A stretch of DNA of 64,000 nt, from the NCBI GenBank assembly GCA_035570495.1, contig DATMLO010000127.1:1-64000 (forward strand). The letters are read 5' to 3'. A model generated the notes under the pieces. It did no database searches. It worked only from the letters and a program-made list of their open reading frames with translations, and was not told the origin of the DNA. Within the stretch, counting starts at the first letter, position 1; every line of letters starts with the position of its first letter. Of this stretch, positions 24,849 to 32,436 are shown piece after piece. The DNA is from DATARH01 sp035570495. GTDB taxonomy: Bacteria; Pseudomonadota; Alphaproteobacteria; ATCC43930; CGMCC-115725. The translations under genes were made by a program, and so were the position numbers.

Positions 24849-27596
24849 ATGACGGTCGCCGCATCAACAACCAACACGGCGGAGCAGCAGCACGCTCCCG
24901 ATGCCGAGATGGCGTCGAAGGAGCCGCCGATCAAGCCCGCGCCAGATATCGCGGACAACCTCGAACCGTCGGTCTACCGCTTCATCCTGCGCCATAGCCT
25001 CAAGCAGCAGATCATGCTGCTGGTGCTTACGCTCATCTCGTTTCCGTTTCTTTACTACTCGCTCGAACTGCCGAAGACGATCGTCAACCGGGCGATCGGC
25101 GGCAAGCATTTCCCGCAACCCTTCCTCGGGATGGAGTTCGACCAGATCCCCTATTTGATGACGCTGTGCGGGGTGTTCCTCGCGCTGGTGTTCGTCAATG
25201 GCGGGTTCAAGTACTACATCAACACCTTCAAGGGGCAGCTCGGCGAGCGCATGCTGCGGCGCTTCCGCTATGCGCTCTATCTTCGGCTGTTGCGCTTCCC
25301 GCCGTCCTACTTCCAGAAGACGTCATCGGCGCAGATCATCCCGATGATCACCACCGAGTGCGAGCAGCTCGGTGGGTTTATCGGCGACGCGTTCGTACTG
25401 CCGGCGTTCCAGGGCGGGACGCTGCTGACGCTCATCTTCTTCATGTTCATGCAGGACCCGATCCTCGGTTCCGCCGCGGTCGCGCTTTACCCGATCCAGG
25501 GATACGTCATCCCCAAGCTGCAGCGCATCGTGAACCAGCTCGGCAAGCGCCGCATCCGGCAAGTGCGCGAGGTCGCCGACCGGGTCCAGGAATCCGCCGC
25601 CGGCATCGCCGAAATCCAGGCCAATGACACGGTCAAGCTTAATCTGAGCCGCTTCGCGCATCTTTTGGGATCAATCTACGACATCCGCTTCGAGATCTAT
25701 CGCCGGAAGTTTTTCGTCAAGTTCCTCAACAACTTCATCGGTCAGCTGACGCCGTTTTTCTTCTATGCGATCGGCGGCTATCTGGTCATAACGGGCCCCT
25801 TGTCGTTCGGCGCGTTGGTCGCGGTGCTCGCCGCCTACAAGGACCTCGCCTCGCCGTGGAAAGAGCTGCTCGACTTCTACCAGAACAACCAGAATTCGCG
25901 GATCACCTACGACCAGATCGTCGAGCAGTTCGAGCCGGCCAACATGGTCGATCCCGAGGTGCTGCTCGCCGAGCCGACGACGATCCCACACCTCAGCGGC
26001 GAGCTGACCGTCACCAACCTGTCGCTTGCCGGCGACGACAAGCGGCGCACCGTCGACGCGGTCAACTTCACGCTGGCGCTCGACGAACATGTCGCAGTGA
26101 TCGGCCAGTCCGGCGGCGGCAAGGAGGATTTGGCGCTGCTGATGTCGCGGCTGGTGCAACCGAGCACCGGGCGGATCGAGATCGGCGGCACGGACCTCGC
26201 CAAGCTGCCGCTCGCCGTGGTCGGGCGCCGGGTCGGCTATGTCGGCACGACGCCGTATATGTTCACCGGGACGCTGCGCGACAATCTGCTGCTCGGCCTG
26301 CGCCACTATCCGGTGCGGCCTGGGGAGTACGGGGAAGAATTGGCGAAGATACGCGCCAAGGAGCTGGTCGAGGCGCGCCGCGCCGGCAATATCGACTTCG
26401 ATATCGATGCCGATTGGATCGACTACGCCGGCGCCGATGTCGCCAACGCGGAAGAGCTGACGCTGCGCATCGTCGAGGTGCTGCGGCTGCTTGGCTTCGA
26501 GGAGGGTGTCTACAGCATCGGTCTGCGCGGCAAGGTCGACCCCACGGCAAATCCCGAGCTGGCGGGGCGTTTGCTGGAAGCGCGCAATGCGCTGTCGGAA
26601 CGCCTGGCGCGCGACGGCATCACCAACTATGTCGAGACCTACGACCCCGAGCTCTACAACAGCAACGCCACGGTGGCGGAAAATCTGCTGTTCGGCACGC
26701 CAATCGGGCCGGTCTTCGAGTTCGAGGCGCTGGCCGACAACAACTATGTGCGCAGCGTGCTCGACAAGGTCGGGCTGACCGATGACCTGGTCGAAGCCGG
26801 CCGCGAGATCACGGCGCGAACCTTCGAATTCGTTACCGAGCTGCCCGCCGAGCTGTTCGAGGAGTATAGCCTGATCGGCGTCGACGATCTGCCCGAGTTC
26901 AAGGCGATCCTCACCGCGATCGACGGCCACGACGGCAAGATGACCGAAGAGCATCGCCGCAAGCTGTTATCGCTGCCGCTGAAGCTCGTCGTCGCCAAGC
27001 ATCGCCTCGATGTGATCGACGAGCGCATGCAAGCGCAGCTGCTCGAAGCGCGCCGGGTGTTTCGCGCCGACCTTCCGGCCGAGGCGCGCGAGCAGATCGC
27101 GTTTTTCGACCCGGCCGAATACAACGCCGCGGCTTCGCTGCAGGACAACATCTTGTTCGGCAAGATCGCCCAGGGCGAAGCCGATGCGAGCCGGCGCGTG
27201 CCGGCGGTGCTCGGCGAGGTGCTCGACGAAATGTCGCTGCGGCCGACGGTCATCGATGTCGGGCTCGACTACAATGTCGGCACCGCCGGGTCACGGCTGT
27301 CGCTCGGCCAACGCCAGCGCGCCGCGATCGCCCGCGCGGTGCTGAAACGGCCTGACATCATGATCCTCAACGAAGCCACCACCGGGCTCGACGGGCCGGC
27401 GCAAGCGAAGGTCATGGAAGGCCTCTTCCAGGAATTCGAGGGGCGCTGCCTGGTGTGGGCCTTGCACCGCGCCAGCCTCGCGCGCAACTTCGACCGGGTG
27501 CTGGTGATGAGCTCCGGCAAGCTTCAGGAACAGGGCCGGTTCGCCGAACTCGACCATAAGGATTCGCTGACCACCATGTTGATGGCGGCGGAATGA
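24849..27596 (+). CDS. ABC exporter (TMD-NBD fusion) with large NBD insertion and altered nucleotide-site motifs
   Basis: 915-residue protein. Residues 50-340 form a type-I exporter membrane domain with about six helices. The NBD starts near 385. Walker A reads GQSGGGKED (419-427), with Glu where Ser/Thr normally binds Mg. The Q-loop Gln is replaced (GYVGTTPYMF), and Walker B reads IMILNEAT (837-843), Asn replacing Asp. The signature is LSLGQRQR (817-824) and the H-loop is ALHRAS (871-876). About 330 residues lie between Q-loop region and signature, against roughly 80 usually. Within them the motif xDNLLxG recurs at about 475, 608 and 763. ATG 24849 is preferred over TTG 24843. It is followed by a cyclic-nucleotide-binding protein. 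Confidence 0.92.
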   Translation: MTVAASTTNTAEQQHAPDAEMASKEPPIKPAPDIADNLEPSVYRFILRHSLKQQIMLLVLTLISFPFLYYSLELPKTIVNRAIGGKHFPQPFLGMEFDQIPYLMTLCGVFLALVFVNGGFKYYINTFKGQLGERMLRRFRYALYLRLLRFPPSYFQKTSSAQIIPMITTECEQLGGFIGDAFVLPAFQGGTLLTLIFFMFMQDPILGSAAVALYPIQGYVIPKLQRIVNQLGKRRIRQVREVADRVQESAAGIAEIQANDTVKLNLSRFAHLLGSIYDIRFEIYRRKFFVKFLNNFIGQLTPFFFYAIGGYLVITGPLSFGALVAVLAAYKDLASPWKELLDFYQNNQNSRITYDQIVEQFEPANMVDPEVLLAEPTTIPHLSGELTVTNLSLAGDDKRRTVDAVNFTLALDEHVAVIGQSGGGKEDLALLMSRLVQPSTGRIEIGGTDLAKLPLAVVGRRVGYVGTTPYMFTGTLRDNLLLGLRHYPVRPGEYGEELAKIRAKELVEARRAGNIDFDIDADWIDYAGADVANAEELTLRIVEVLRLLGFEEGVYSIGLRGKVDPTANPELAGRLLEARNALSERLARDGITNYVETYDPELYNSNATVAENLLFGTPIGPVFEFEALADNNYVRSVLDKVGLTDDLVEAGREITARTFEFVTELPAELFEEYSLIGVDDLPEFKAILTAIDGHDGKMTEEHRRKLLSLPLKLVVAKHRLDVIDERMQAQLLEARRVFRADLPAEAREQIAFFDPAEYNAAASLQDNILFGKIAQGEADASRRVPAVLGEVLDEMSLRPTVIDVGLDYNVGTAGSRLSLGQRQRAAIARAVLKRPDIMILNEATTGLDGPAQAKVMEGLFQEFEGRCLVWALHRASLARNFDRVLVMSSGKLQEQGRFAELDHKDSLTTMLMAAE

Positions 27597-27630
27597 ACAC
27601 GAAGGAGCCGGCCGGTACGGGAGGAACGCA

Positions 27631-28116
27631 GTGACTGTACAGCAGGAATTCGAGGTGCTCCGGCGAGTGCCGTTCTTCGCCGAGATCGAGCCGCCCAAGC
27701 TCAAGGCGCTGGCCTATGTCAGCGAGCGGGTCGGGTTCGACGACGGCAAGATCGTCTGCCGCCAGGGCGACCCCGGCGACGCCGCCTATCTGATTATCGA
27801 CGGCGAGGCCGACATCGTCCTCGAGGGGCCGGCCGGCCCGATGACCGTGGCGACGCTGGGCGCCAACGACCTTGTCGGCGAGATGGCGATCCTCACGAGC
27901 GAGCCGCGCAACGCCACCGTCCGCGCCAAGGGCCGGCTGGTCACCCTGCGCATTGGCAAGGACCCGTTTATGCGCATGGTACGCGAATTTCCGTCGATGG
28001 CCGTGTCGGTCATGCAGGAGCTGGCGCACCGGGTCAACGACACCAACAATCAGCTGCGCGCGGCACGCAGCGAGGTCAACCAGCTGCGCGCCCAGCTCGC
28101 CGCCAACGCGGCTTAG
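27631..28116 (+). CDS. Cyclic-nucleotide-binding domain protein with coiled-coil tail
   Basis: 161-residue protein. Residues 10-120 form a CRP-type cyclic-nucleotide-binding domain, with VCRQGDPGDAAYLIIDGEADI and the phosphate-binding cassette LVGEMAIL followed by PRNATVRA; the cassette Arg (93) is present. There is no DNA-binding domain. Residues 135-160 form a short coiled coil (VNDTNNQLRAARSEVNQLRAQL). GTG start at 27631 with a GGGAGG site. It lies 34 bases after the exporter gene, so it may regulate transport or act as a small sensor subunit. Confidence 0.9.
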   Translation: MTVQQEFEVLRRVPFFAEIEPPKLKALAYVSERVGFDDGKIVCRQGDPGDAAYLIIDGEADIVLEGPAGPMTVATLGANDLVGEMAILTSEPRNATVRAKGRLVTLRIGKDPFMRMVREFPSMAVSVMQELAHRVNDTNNQLRAARSEVNQLRAQLAANAA

Positions 28117-28150
28117 TCGCCGCCGCGGGGCCGCGAGCACCGATCGCCAT

Positions 28151-28639
28151 ATGAGCCGGCTCGACAGCTTTATCCGCCGGCTCGAGGCGCAGCGCACCGT
28201 GCTCAATCACGCCGCCGAACTCATCGCCGAAATCGATGGGCCGGTGCTGGAGCTGGGGCTCGGCAATGGCCGCACCTACGACCATCTGCGCGAGCTTTTT
28301 CCGGGACGCGACATCTATGTCTGCGAGCGCCGGGTCGCGGCGCACCCGGATTGCATCCCGCCCGATCATCTGCTGCTGCTCGGCGACATGTTCGAGACGC
28401 TGCCGGCGGCGCGCGGGCGGCTCGGCGGCAAGGTGGCGCTCGCCCATTTTGACGCCGGCACTGGGGACGAAGCGGGAAACCTCACGCTCGCCGCCGGGCT
28501 GCGACCGCTGATCCTGCCGCTACTTCGCGGCGGCGGCGTGCTCGCGACGCAGCAGGCGATAGACGGGCCGGGGTTGGAGACGCTGTCTTTGCCGCAGGGG
28601 GTGTCGCAGGGACGGTATTACCTCTATCGGCGTGTCTAA
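28151..28639 (+). CDS. Small class I SAM-dependent methyltransferase-like protein
   Basis: 162-residue Rossmann methyltransferase-like protein. Motif I is VLELGLGNGRTYDHLRELFP (about 32), followed by an acidic strand end IYVCERR and a motif-IV-like VALAHFDAGTGD. The protein lacks the long C-terminal half of full-size methyltransferases. It is 34 bases downstream of the cyclic-nucleotide-binding gene, and its stop overlaps the xthA stop by 4 bases (convergent). It could methylate the product handled by this locus; substrate unknown. Confidence 0.83.
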   Translation: MSRLDSFIRRLEAQRTVLNHAAELIAEIDGPVLELGLGNGRTYDHLRELFPGRDIYVCERRVAAHPDCIPPDHLLLLGDMFETLPAARGRLGGKVALAHFDAGTGDEAGNLTLAAGLRPLILPLLRGGGVLATQQAIDGPGLETLSLPQGVSQGRYYLYRRV

Positions 28640-29430
28640 AGATCGAGTTCGATCATCACCGGTACGTGGTCGGAGGTCTGCTCCCAGTCGCGGGTCTCGC
28701 GGTACACCCGGTAGCTCTTGAGCGCGCCGACCAGCGCCGGCGTCACCCAGATATGGTCGAGCCGGCGGCCGCGGTCGGAAGCGGCCCAGTCGCGGTTGCG
28801 ATAGCTCCACCAAGTATAGAGCTTCTGGTCGGCCGGCACGAAATGCCTGACCGCGTCGACAAACCCGCCCGCCTCGCGCATCGCGTTGAGCTTTTCGACC
28901 TCGATCGGGGTGTGGCTGACGACGCTCAACAGCTGCTTGTGCGACCACACGTCCTGTTCGAGCGGCGCGATGTTGAGATCGCCCACCGCGATCGCCTTGC
29001 GGGCGCGGTCATGGGTTGTGAACCACGCGGTCAGCTCGTCGAGGAATTGGAGCTTGTGGGCGAATTTCGGGTTGATCGCAGGGTCCGGCTCGTCGCCGCC
29101 CGCCGGGACATAGATATTGTGCAGCTCGATGCCGCCGGACAGCTCGGCGATCGCGTGGCGGCAATCGGCGCGGTCGCACCAGGCGCGAGTCGCGATGCTG
29201 GGGAACGGCGTCTTGGCGAGGATCGCGACGCCGTTATAGCCCTTCATCCCGTGCATATGGATGTGCTCGTAGCCCAGCGCCGCGAAGGGCTCGCGAGGGA
29301 AGAGGTCGTCGGGGGTCTTGGTTTCCTGGAGGCAGAGAATGTCGGGCTGCGCCTCGGCGAGAAGCCGGGCGACAAGGCCGGCCCGCAGCCGCACCGAGTT
29401 GATGTTCCAGGTCATCAGACGCAGGGTCAT
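28636..29430 (-). CDS. xthA: Exodeoxyribonuclease III
   Basis: 264-residue AP endonuclease/3'-5' exonuclease of base-excision repair. All EEP-family landmarks are present: MTWNINSVRLR (metal-binding Asn), CLQETK (metal Glu), YNGVAIL, VGDLNIAP (catalytic Asp/Asn), RLDHIWV and the C-terminal SDHVPVM His. Length is normal for the XthA family. It is convergent with the methyltransferase-like gene. The small-RNA candidate lies directly upstream on the same strand. Confidence 0.96.
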   Translation of the reverse strand: MTLRLMTWNINSVRLRAGLVARLLAEAQPDILCLQETKTPDDLFPREPFAALGYEHIHMHGMKGYNGVAILAKTPFPSIATRAWCDRADCRHAIAELSGGIELHNIYVPAGGDEPDPAINPKFAHKLQFLDELTAWFTTHDRARKAIAVGDLNIAPLEQDVWSHKQLLSVVSHTPIEVEKLNAMREAGGFVDAVRHFVPADQKLYTWWSYRNRDWAASDRGRRLDHIWVTPALVGALKSYRVYRETRDWEQTSDHVPVMIELDL

Positions 29431-29504
29431 CGGCTTAACGATCCACTCAACCTATTGGCGGGAAGCGGGCGAATAGACCATGCCGGTTCGGGAGCGCGCA
29501 ATCG

Positions 29505-29660
29505 CTTGACAAACAAATAGCGCCCGGTGTGGGGGGAACACCGGGCGCCAGCTTGTCAGAAGCGCTTGGGGGAGATCCGGACCCGCAGGGGAGACGGGGC
29601 CGGAATTAAGAGGACTTGGGGTCCTCTCCGCTTCTGGACTCCCAAGTGGGGATCGCCGAC
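29505..29660 (-). ncRNA. Candidate small RNA with C-rich loops and an intrinsic terminator
   Basis: The minus strand of this gene-free stretch (29431-29745) folds well. A closing stem pairs CGCTTCT (29629-29635) with AGAAGCG (29558-29564). Inside are a GAGGAC/GTCCTC hairpin (29610-29626) and a longer hairpin TCCGG-CCCG/CGGG-CCGGA (29576-29604) whose minus-strand loop is TCTCCCCTG. A single-stranded TCTCCCCC segment follows, then the terminator hairpin 29520-29548 and a T-rich tail. Unpaired C-rich segments can pair with Shine-Dalgarno sequences, as in known alphaproteobacterial small RNAs. The 5' end and promoter are not certain. Confidence 0.55.
29507..29548 (-). terminator. Intrinsic terminator of the small-RNA candidate
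   Basis: Perfect 11-bp stem: GCGCCCGGTGT (29520-29530) and ACACCGGGCGC (29538-29548) with a seven-base loop. On the minus strand it is followed at once by TATTTGTTTG, a good U-rich tail. On the plus strand no U-run follows, so it acts on minus-strand transcripts. Confidence 0.8.
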
Positions 29661-29691
29661 GCATGACCAAAATGCGAATCATGCATGCGTC
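29658..29691. repeat. Inverted repeat upstream of the small-RNA candidate
   Basis: GACGCATG (29658-29665) and CATGCGTC (29684-29691) form an 8-bp inverted repeat with an 18-base AT-richer spacer. It may be an operator or a 5' hairpin of the small RNA. A further CGCATGG at about 29704 repeats part of the motif. Confidence 0.45.
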
Positions 29692-29745
29692 AGCAGCGCA
29701 AAACGCATGGGGAACGGAGGAACCAAAAAAGCGTGGAAACGTGCG

Positions 29746-30537
29746 CTAGGCAGCCCGCCGTTTTTGCGAGCCGCCGGCCGCGACGGCGCGACACGCATCG
29801 CCAAAGGCAGCGAACAGCGCGCGCGAAATCGGGTTGTCAAGCGGCTTGTATTCTGGGTGCCACTGGACGCCGACGACGAATCGTGCTCCCGGCAGGCTCA
29901 CCGCCTCGATGAGGCCGTCGGGCGCCACCGCCTCGACCACCAACCCCGGCGCCGGCTGGTCGATGCCCTGGCCGTGCAGCGAGTTGACCATGATCTCGGT
30001 GGTGCCGGCGAGCGTCGCGAAGAAGCCGCCAGGCGTCAGCTGTACCGGGTGGCACGGGCCGTAGCGCTCGTCCATGGACATTTCCATGATGCGCTTGATG
30101 TCGCGGCCGCGGCGATGCACCTCGCCGCCCGGCCGCTCGCCGATGCGCTGATGCAAGCTGCCGCCGAGCGCGACATTCAGCTCCTGGATGCCGCGGCAGA
30201 TCGCCAGCACCGGCAGGTTGCGGGCTACCGCCTCGCGAATCAGCGGCAAGGTCGTGGCGTCGCGATCGGGGTCGTGCAGCGTGCCTTCACGACTCGGCGC
30301 GCCCTTGTAATGGTACGGCTCGACGTTGGATGGGCTGCCGGTCAGCAGCACGCCATGGATCGAATCGAGCAGCGTGTCGCAGCACAGCTTGTCGCCGATC
30401 GACGGGATCAGGATCGGCATACAGCCGGCGGCGTCGACCACCGCGTGCGGGTAGCGCACCACGGTGGTGTACATGAGCCGGTCATTAGTTTCGCGATAAC
30501 AAGTGGGTATCGCCACCAGCGGCGCGCGCGAAGACAT
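29746..30537 (-). CDS. Gamma-glutamyl-gamma-aminobutyrate hydrolase-like (peptidase C26) protein
   Basis: 263-residue class I glutamine-amidotransferase-fold hydrolase of the PuuD type. The nucleophile Cys is in LAICRGIQELN, the His-Glu pair in GVQWHPEYKP, and the GVLLTGSPSNVEPYHY oxyanion loop is typical. Family members hydrolyse gamma-glutamyl compounds such as gamma-Glu-GABA in putrescine breakdown; no other putrescine genes are nearby, so the substrate is uncertain. Followed downstream by the small-RNA candidate. Confidence 0.93.
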   Translation of the reverse strand: MSSRAPLVAIPTCYRETNDRLMYTTVVRYPHAVVDAAGCMPILIPSIGDKLCCDTLLDSIHGVLLTGSPSNVEPYHYKGAPSREGTLHDPDRDATTLPLIREAVARNLPVLAICRGIQELNVALGGSLHQRIGERPGGEVHRRGRDIKRIMEMSMDERYGPCHPVQLTPGGFFATLAGTTEIMVNSLHGQGIDQPAPGLVVEAVAPDGLIEAVSLPGARFVVGVQWHPEYKPLDNPISRALFAAFGDACRAVAAGGSQKRRAA

Positions 30538-30593
30538 CAGTGTCGGCTCAAGCTGTTATTCGTGTGGTCATTTCTTGGTTCAGCTCCCGGCAG

Positions 30594-31226
30594 CTAGTAC
30601 GGGGAGTGATACTGAAACAGCTTGGGGTCGAGCGCCATGCCGTATTGCTCTTGCGACAGCGACACATTTGTCACCCCGCCCCGTTGATCGATCACCGTCC
30701 ATTGCTGCAACACCAATGGATTATCAGAAAATACCATAGTCAGGCTCCCCGCGTCTGGCTCCGCGGTCTCGACAACCGTAACCCGCACGGTATTCCCGCT
30801 ATGCTCAAAACGCGTAACGGCAACGCCGTCGGTAAAACTGATGGGGTCGCGAAGCAAGAACCAGGCCGGGGTGGATTTGAGCCCGACCTTGCTCATCTGC
30901 TTGAGGTCGGGGTCCCAGGAGTACAAATAGAAGGTGTCGGCAAGGAGCAAGAGCTCGTTGGGCGGGTCGTACTGAAAGCGCATCTTGCCGGGCCGCGCCA
31001 GCCAGACCTCGCCGGTCGCGGCGCCGCCCTTTTGGGTCGCCTGCTGAAACCGCGCGGTCATCGTGTGGATACCGTCGAGATAGCCGGCGATCTTTTGCAG
31101 CTCGGCCGAATCCTGCGGCGACAGCGCCACCGGCGCTGGCGGCGGCGCGGCGTGGGCCGCGAGCGGCGCGGCGAGCAGCACGAGCGCGGCTGCCGACGCG
31201 CGAAAGATCTGCCCCATCCGGTTCAT
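30594..31226 (-). CDS. lolA: LolA-family outer-membrane lipoprotein carrier
   Basis: 210-residue periplasmic protein with a Sec signal (FRASAAALVLLAAPLAAHA). The mature part has the LolA pattern: ELQKIAGYLDGIHTMTARFQQ, GEVWLARPGKMRFQYDPP (the KMRF(x)Y hallmark) and LLLADTFYLYSWDPDLKQ. LolA carries lipoproteins from LolCDE to the outer membrane. The ATG at 31226 gives a normal signal peptide; the in-frame extension upstream is unlikely. In many alphaproteobacteria lolA lies between ftsK and xthA; here extra genes separate it from ftsK. Confidence 0.9.
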   Translation of the reverse strand: MNRMGQIFRASAAALVLLAAPLAAHAAPPPAPVALSPQDSAELQKIAGYLDGIHTMTARFQQATQKGGAATGEVWLARPGKMRFQYDPPNELLLLADTFYLYSWDPDLKQMSKVGLKSTPAWFLLRDPISFTDGVAVTRFEHSGNTVRVTVVETAEPDAGSLTMVFSDNPLVLQQWTVIDQRGGVTNVSLSQEQYGMALDPKLFQYHSPY

Positions 31227-31381
31227 CACCCGCCGTCTCCAGCCATTTGATCCGCAAGGGAAATGGCGCGCCAATTGTGGCGCGTCAATGGCGAGGGGCC
31301 GGCGCGCGGTGTCGCAACGTCGCGCGAGGGTTATCCGATGGGGTTATCGCGCCGGGGTTTCGAGCGGATTTCCGATGGCGG

Positions 31382-31780
31382 CTATCCGGCTGCCTGCGCC
31401 AGCGCCCAGGCGTACCACTCGTTCGCCGGAGCGTTGGGCGCGGGCGGCTTGCGGCCGCGAAAGCGCGGCACCAGCGCGGTGAGGCCGGACGCGTAAGGCT
31501 CGCGCGATGCCAGCTTGGGGTCTTGCGCGATAAAATCGGCGTCGGCGCGGCGCAATTCGGGCGAATCGCCCAGGCCGGCCAGCTCCCTGGCCGCGCCGGC
31601 GACCGACCAAAGACGCTTGAGCAAATCGGGTGCGGTCTTGATCTTGGTCAGCGCCGGGCCTGTGGCGTCCCACAGCGCCGCGCGCTCGCGCAAATCCTGG
31701 CGGCGGGCGACCTTGCGGCGCGCGATCTCGGTCAGGACCGCGAGGCGGCGCCAGATGCCGCCCCTACCCCGCGATGCCAT
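31382..31780 (-). CDS. Protein of unknown function downstream of the DUF5681 gene
   Basis: 132-residue basic protein. It begins MASRGRGGIWRRLAVLTEIARRKVARRQ, continues with a helical KTAPDLLKRLWSVAGAARELAG stretch and ends in ANEWYAWALAQAAG. No signal peptide, membrane helix or known motif is seen. It overlaps the upstream DUF5681 gene by 17 bases, so the two form a small unit. I do not recognise the family. Confidence 0.6.
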   Translation of the reverse strand: MASRGRGGIWRRLAVLTEIARRKVARRQDLRERAALWDATGPALTKIKTAPDLLKRLWSVAGAARELAGLGDSPELRRADADFIAQDPKLASREPYASGLTALVPRFRGRKPPAPNAPANEWYAWALAQAAG

Positions 31781-32225
31781 TGACGCTTTCGAGCCGCTGC
31801 AGCCGCGCCTCGATCTCGCCCGCCTCGAGCGCGCGCAGGAAGGCGTCGACGACCTGCGAGAAGGCGGAAGCCTCCTCGGCCGAGATCGTGCCATCGGCGG
31901 CCGCGGCGGCGACCGCGGCCATCGCCGGCGCGGCATCGGCGGCAGTCGCGAGCGTCGGCAGCGCGAAGCCCCTCGGGCGGTGGCGGCGCGGCGCGATGAT
32001 GCGGCCGAGCGCCAGGCGCAGCGCGACGATGTTGCCCTCCAGCGCCATCTGCACCGCCTTGTTAGCGAGCGCGCCCGACGCGCCGTCGAATAATTGCTCT
32101 GCCAGCAACGTCGCGTGGTTGCGCGACCCCGGCGGGCGACCGGAAGGATTGCCCGAATGGCCCGGCAGAAACTTGCCGGTCTCGGTACGTTCCGCCTGTT
32201 TTTGCTGGGAATTTACAGGCTCCAT
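31764..32225 (-). CDS. DUF5681-domain protein
   Basis: 153-residue protein whose N-terminus has GKFLPGHSGNPSGRPPGSRN, the diagnostic motif of DUF5681 domains, often found in phage-related or mobile contexts. The rest is an Ala-rich helical region with an RHRPRGFALP basic patch and a Leu-rich end (DAFLRALEAGEIEARLQRLES). The ATG at 32225 has an AAGGAGG site that is one arm of a palindrome. No other phage gene is seen next to it, so prophage origin cannot be claimed. Confidence 0.82.
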   Translation of the reverse strand: MEPVNSQQKQAERTETGKFLPGHSGNPSGRPPGSRNHATLLAEQLFDGASGALANKAVQMALEGNIVALRLALGRIIAPRRHRPRGFALPTLATAADAAPAMAAVAAAAADGTISAEEASAFSQVVDAFLRALEAGEIEARLQRLESVNGIAG

Positions 32226-32270
32226 GATCCTCCTTGTGGCGGCGGGAGCCGCTTTTTAAAGGAGGATCAT
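32224..32270. repeat. Twelve-bp inverted repeat carrying two opposed ribosome binding sites
   Basis: ATGATCCTCCTT (32224-32235) and AAGGAGGATCAT (32259-32270) are exact reverse complements separated by 23 bases. The left arm read on the minus strand is the ribosome site and start of the DUF5681 gene. The right arm is the ribosome site of a 10-codon ORF at 32271. An inner GCGGC/GCCGC hairpin (32240-32253) stands between them, followed by a T-run. Confidence 0.75.
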
Positions 32271-32303
32271 ATGAGCACGATTGCGATTTTGTCAAGAACA
32301 TAA
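32271..32303 (+). CDS. Possible ten-residue leader peptide
   Basis: ORF MSTIAILSRT with a near-perfect AAAGGAGGATCAT ribosome site, ending at TAA 32301-32303. It lies 133 bases before the solute-binding gene on the same strand. It could be a leader peptide or an artefact of the palindrome. No attenuator-like hairpin was recognised after it. Confidence 0.3.
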   Translation: MSTIAILSRT

Positions 32304-32436
32304 TAGGAACAAACGCCAGACTCATCATCGACCGTTTGATGTCGCTTTGGCCATGATTTTCCTTCGTGTATCTTCATACAAAATCGAAACGAGCACGCCC
32401 CGACACAGGGGCGGCACGAACAGGAAGGAGCCCAAA

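Noticed and set aside
31382..32225. Prophage remnant
   Set aside because: Only the DUF5681 motif suggests it; no terminase, capsid, integrase or attachment site was seen.
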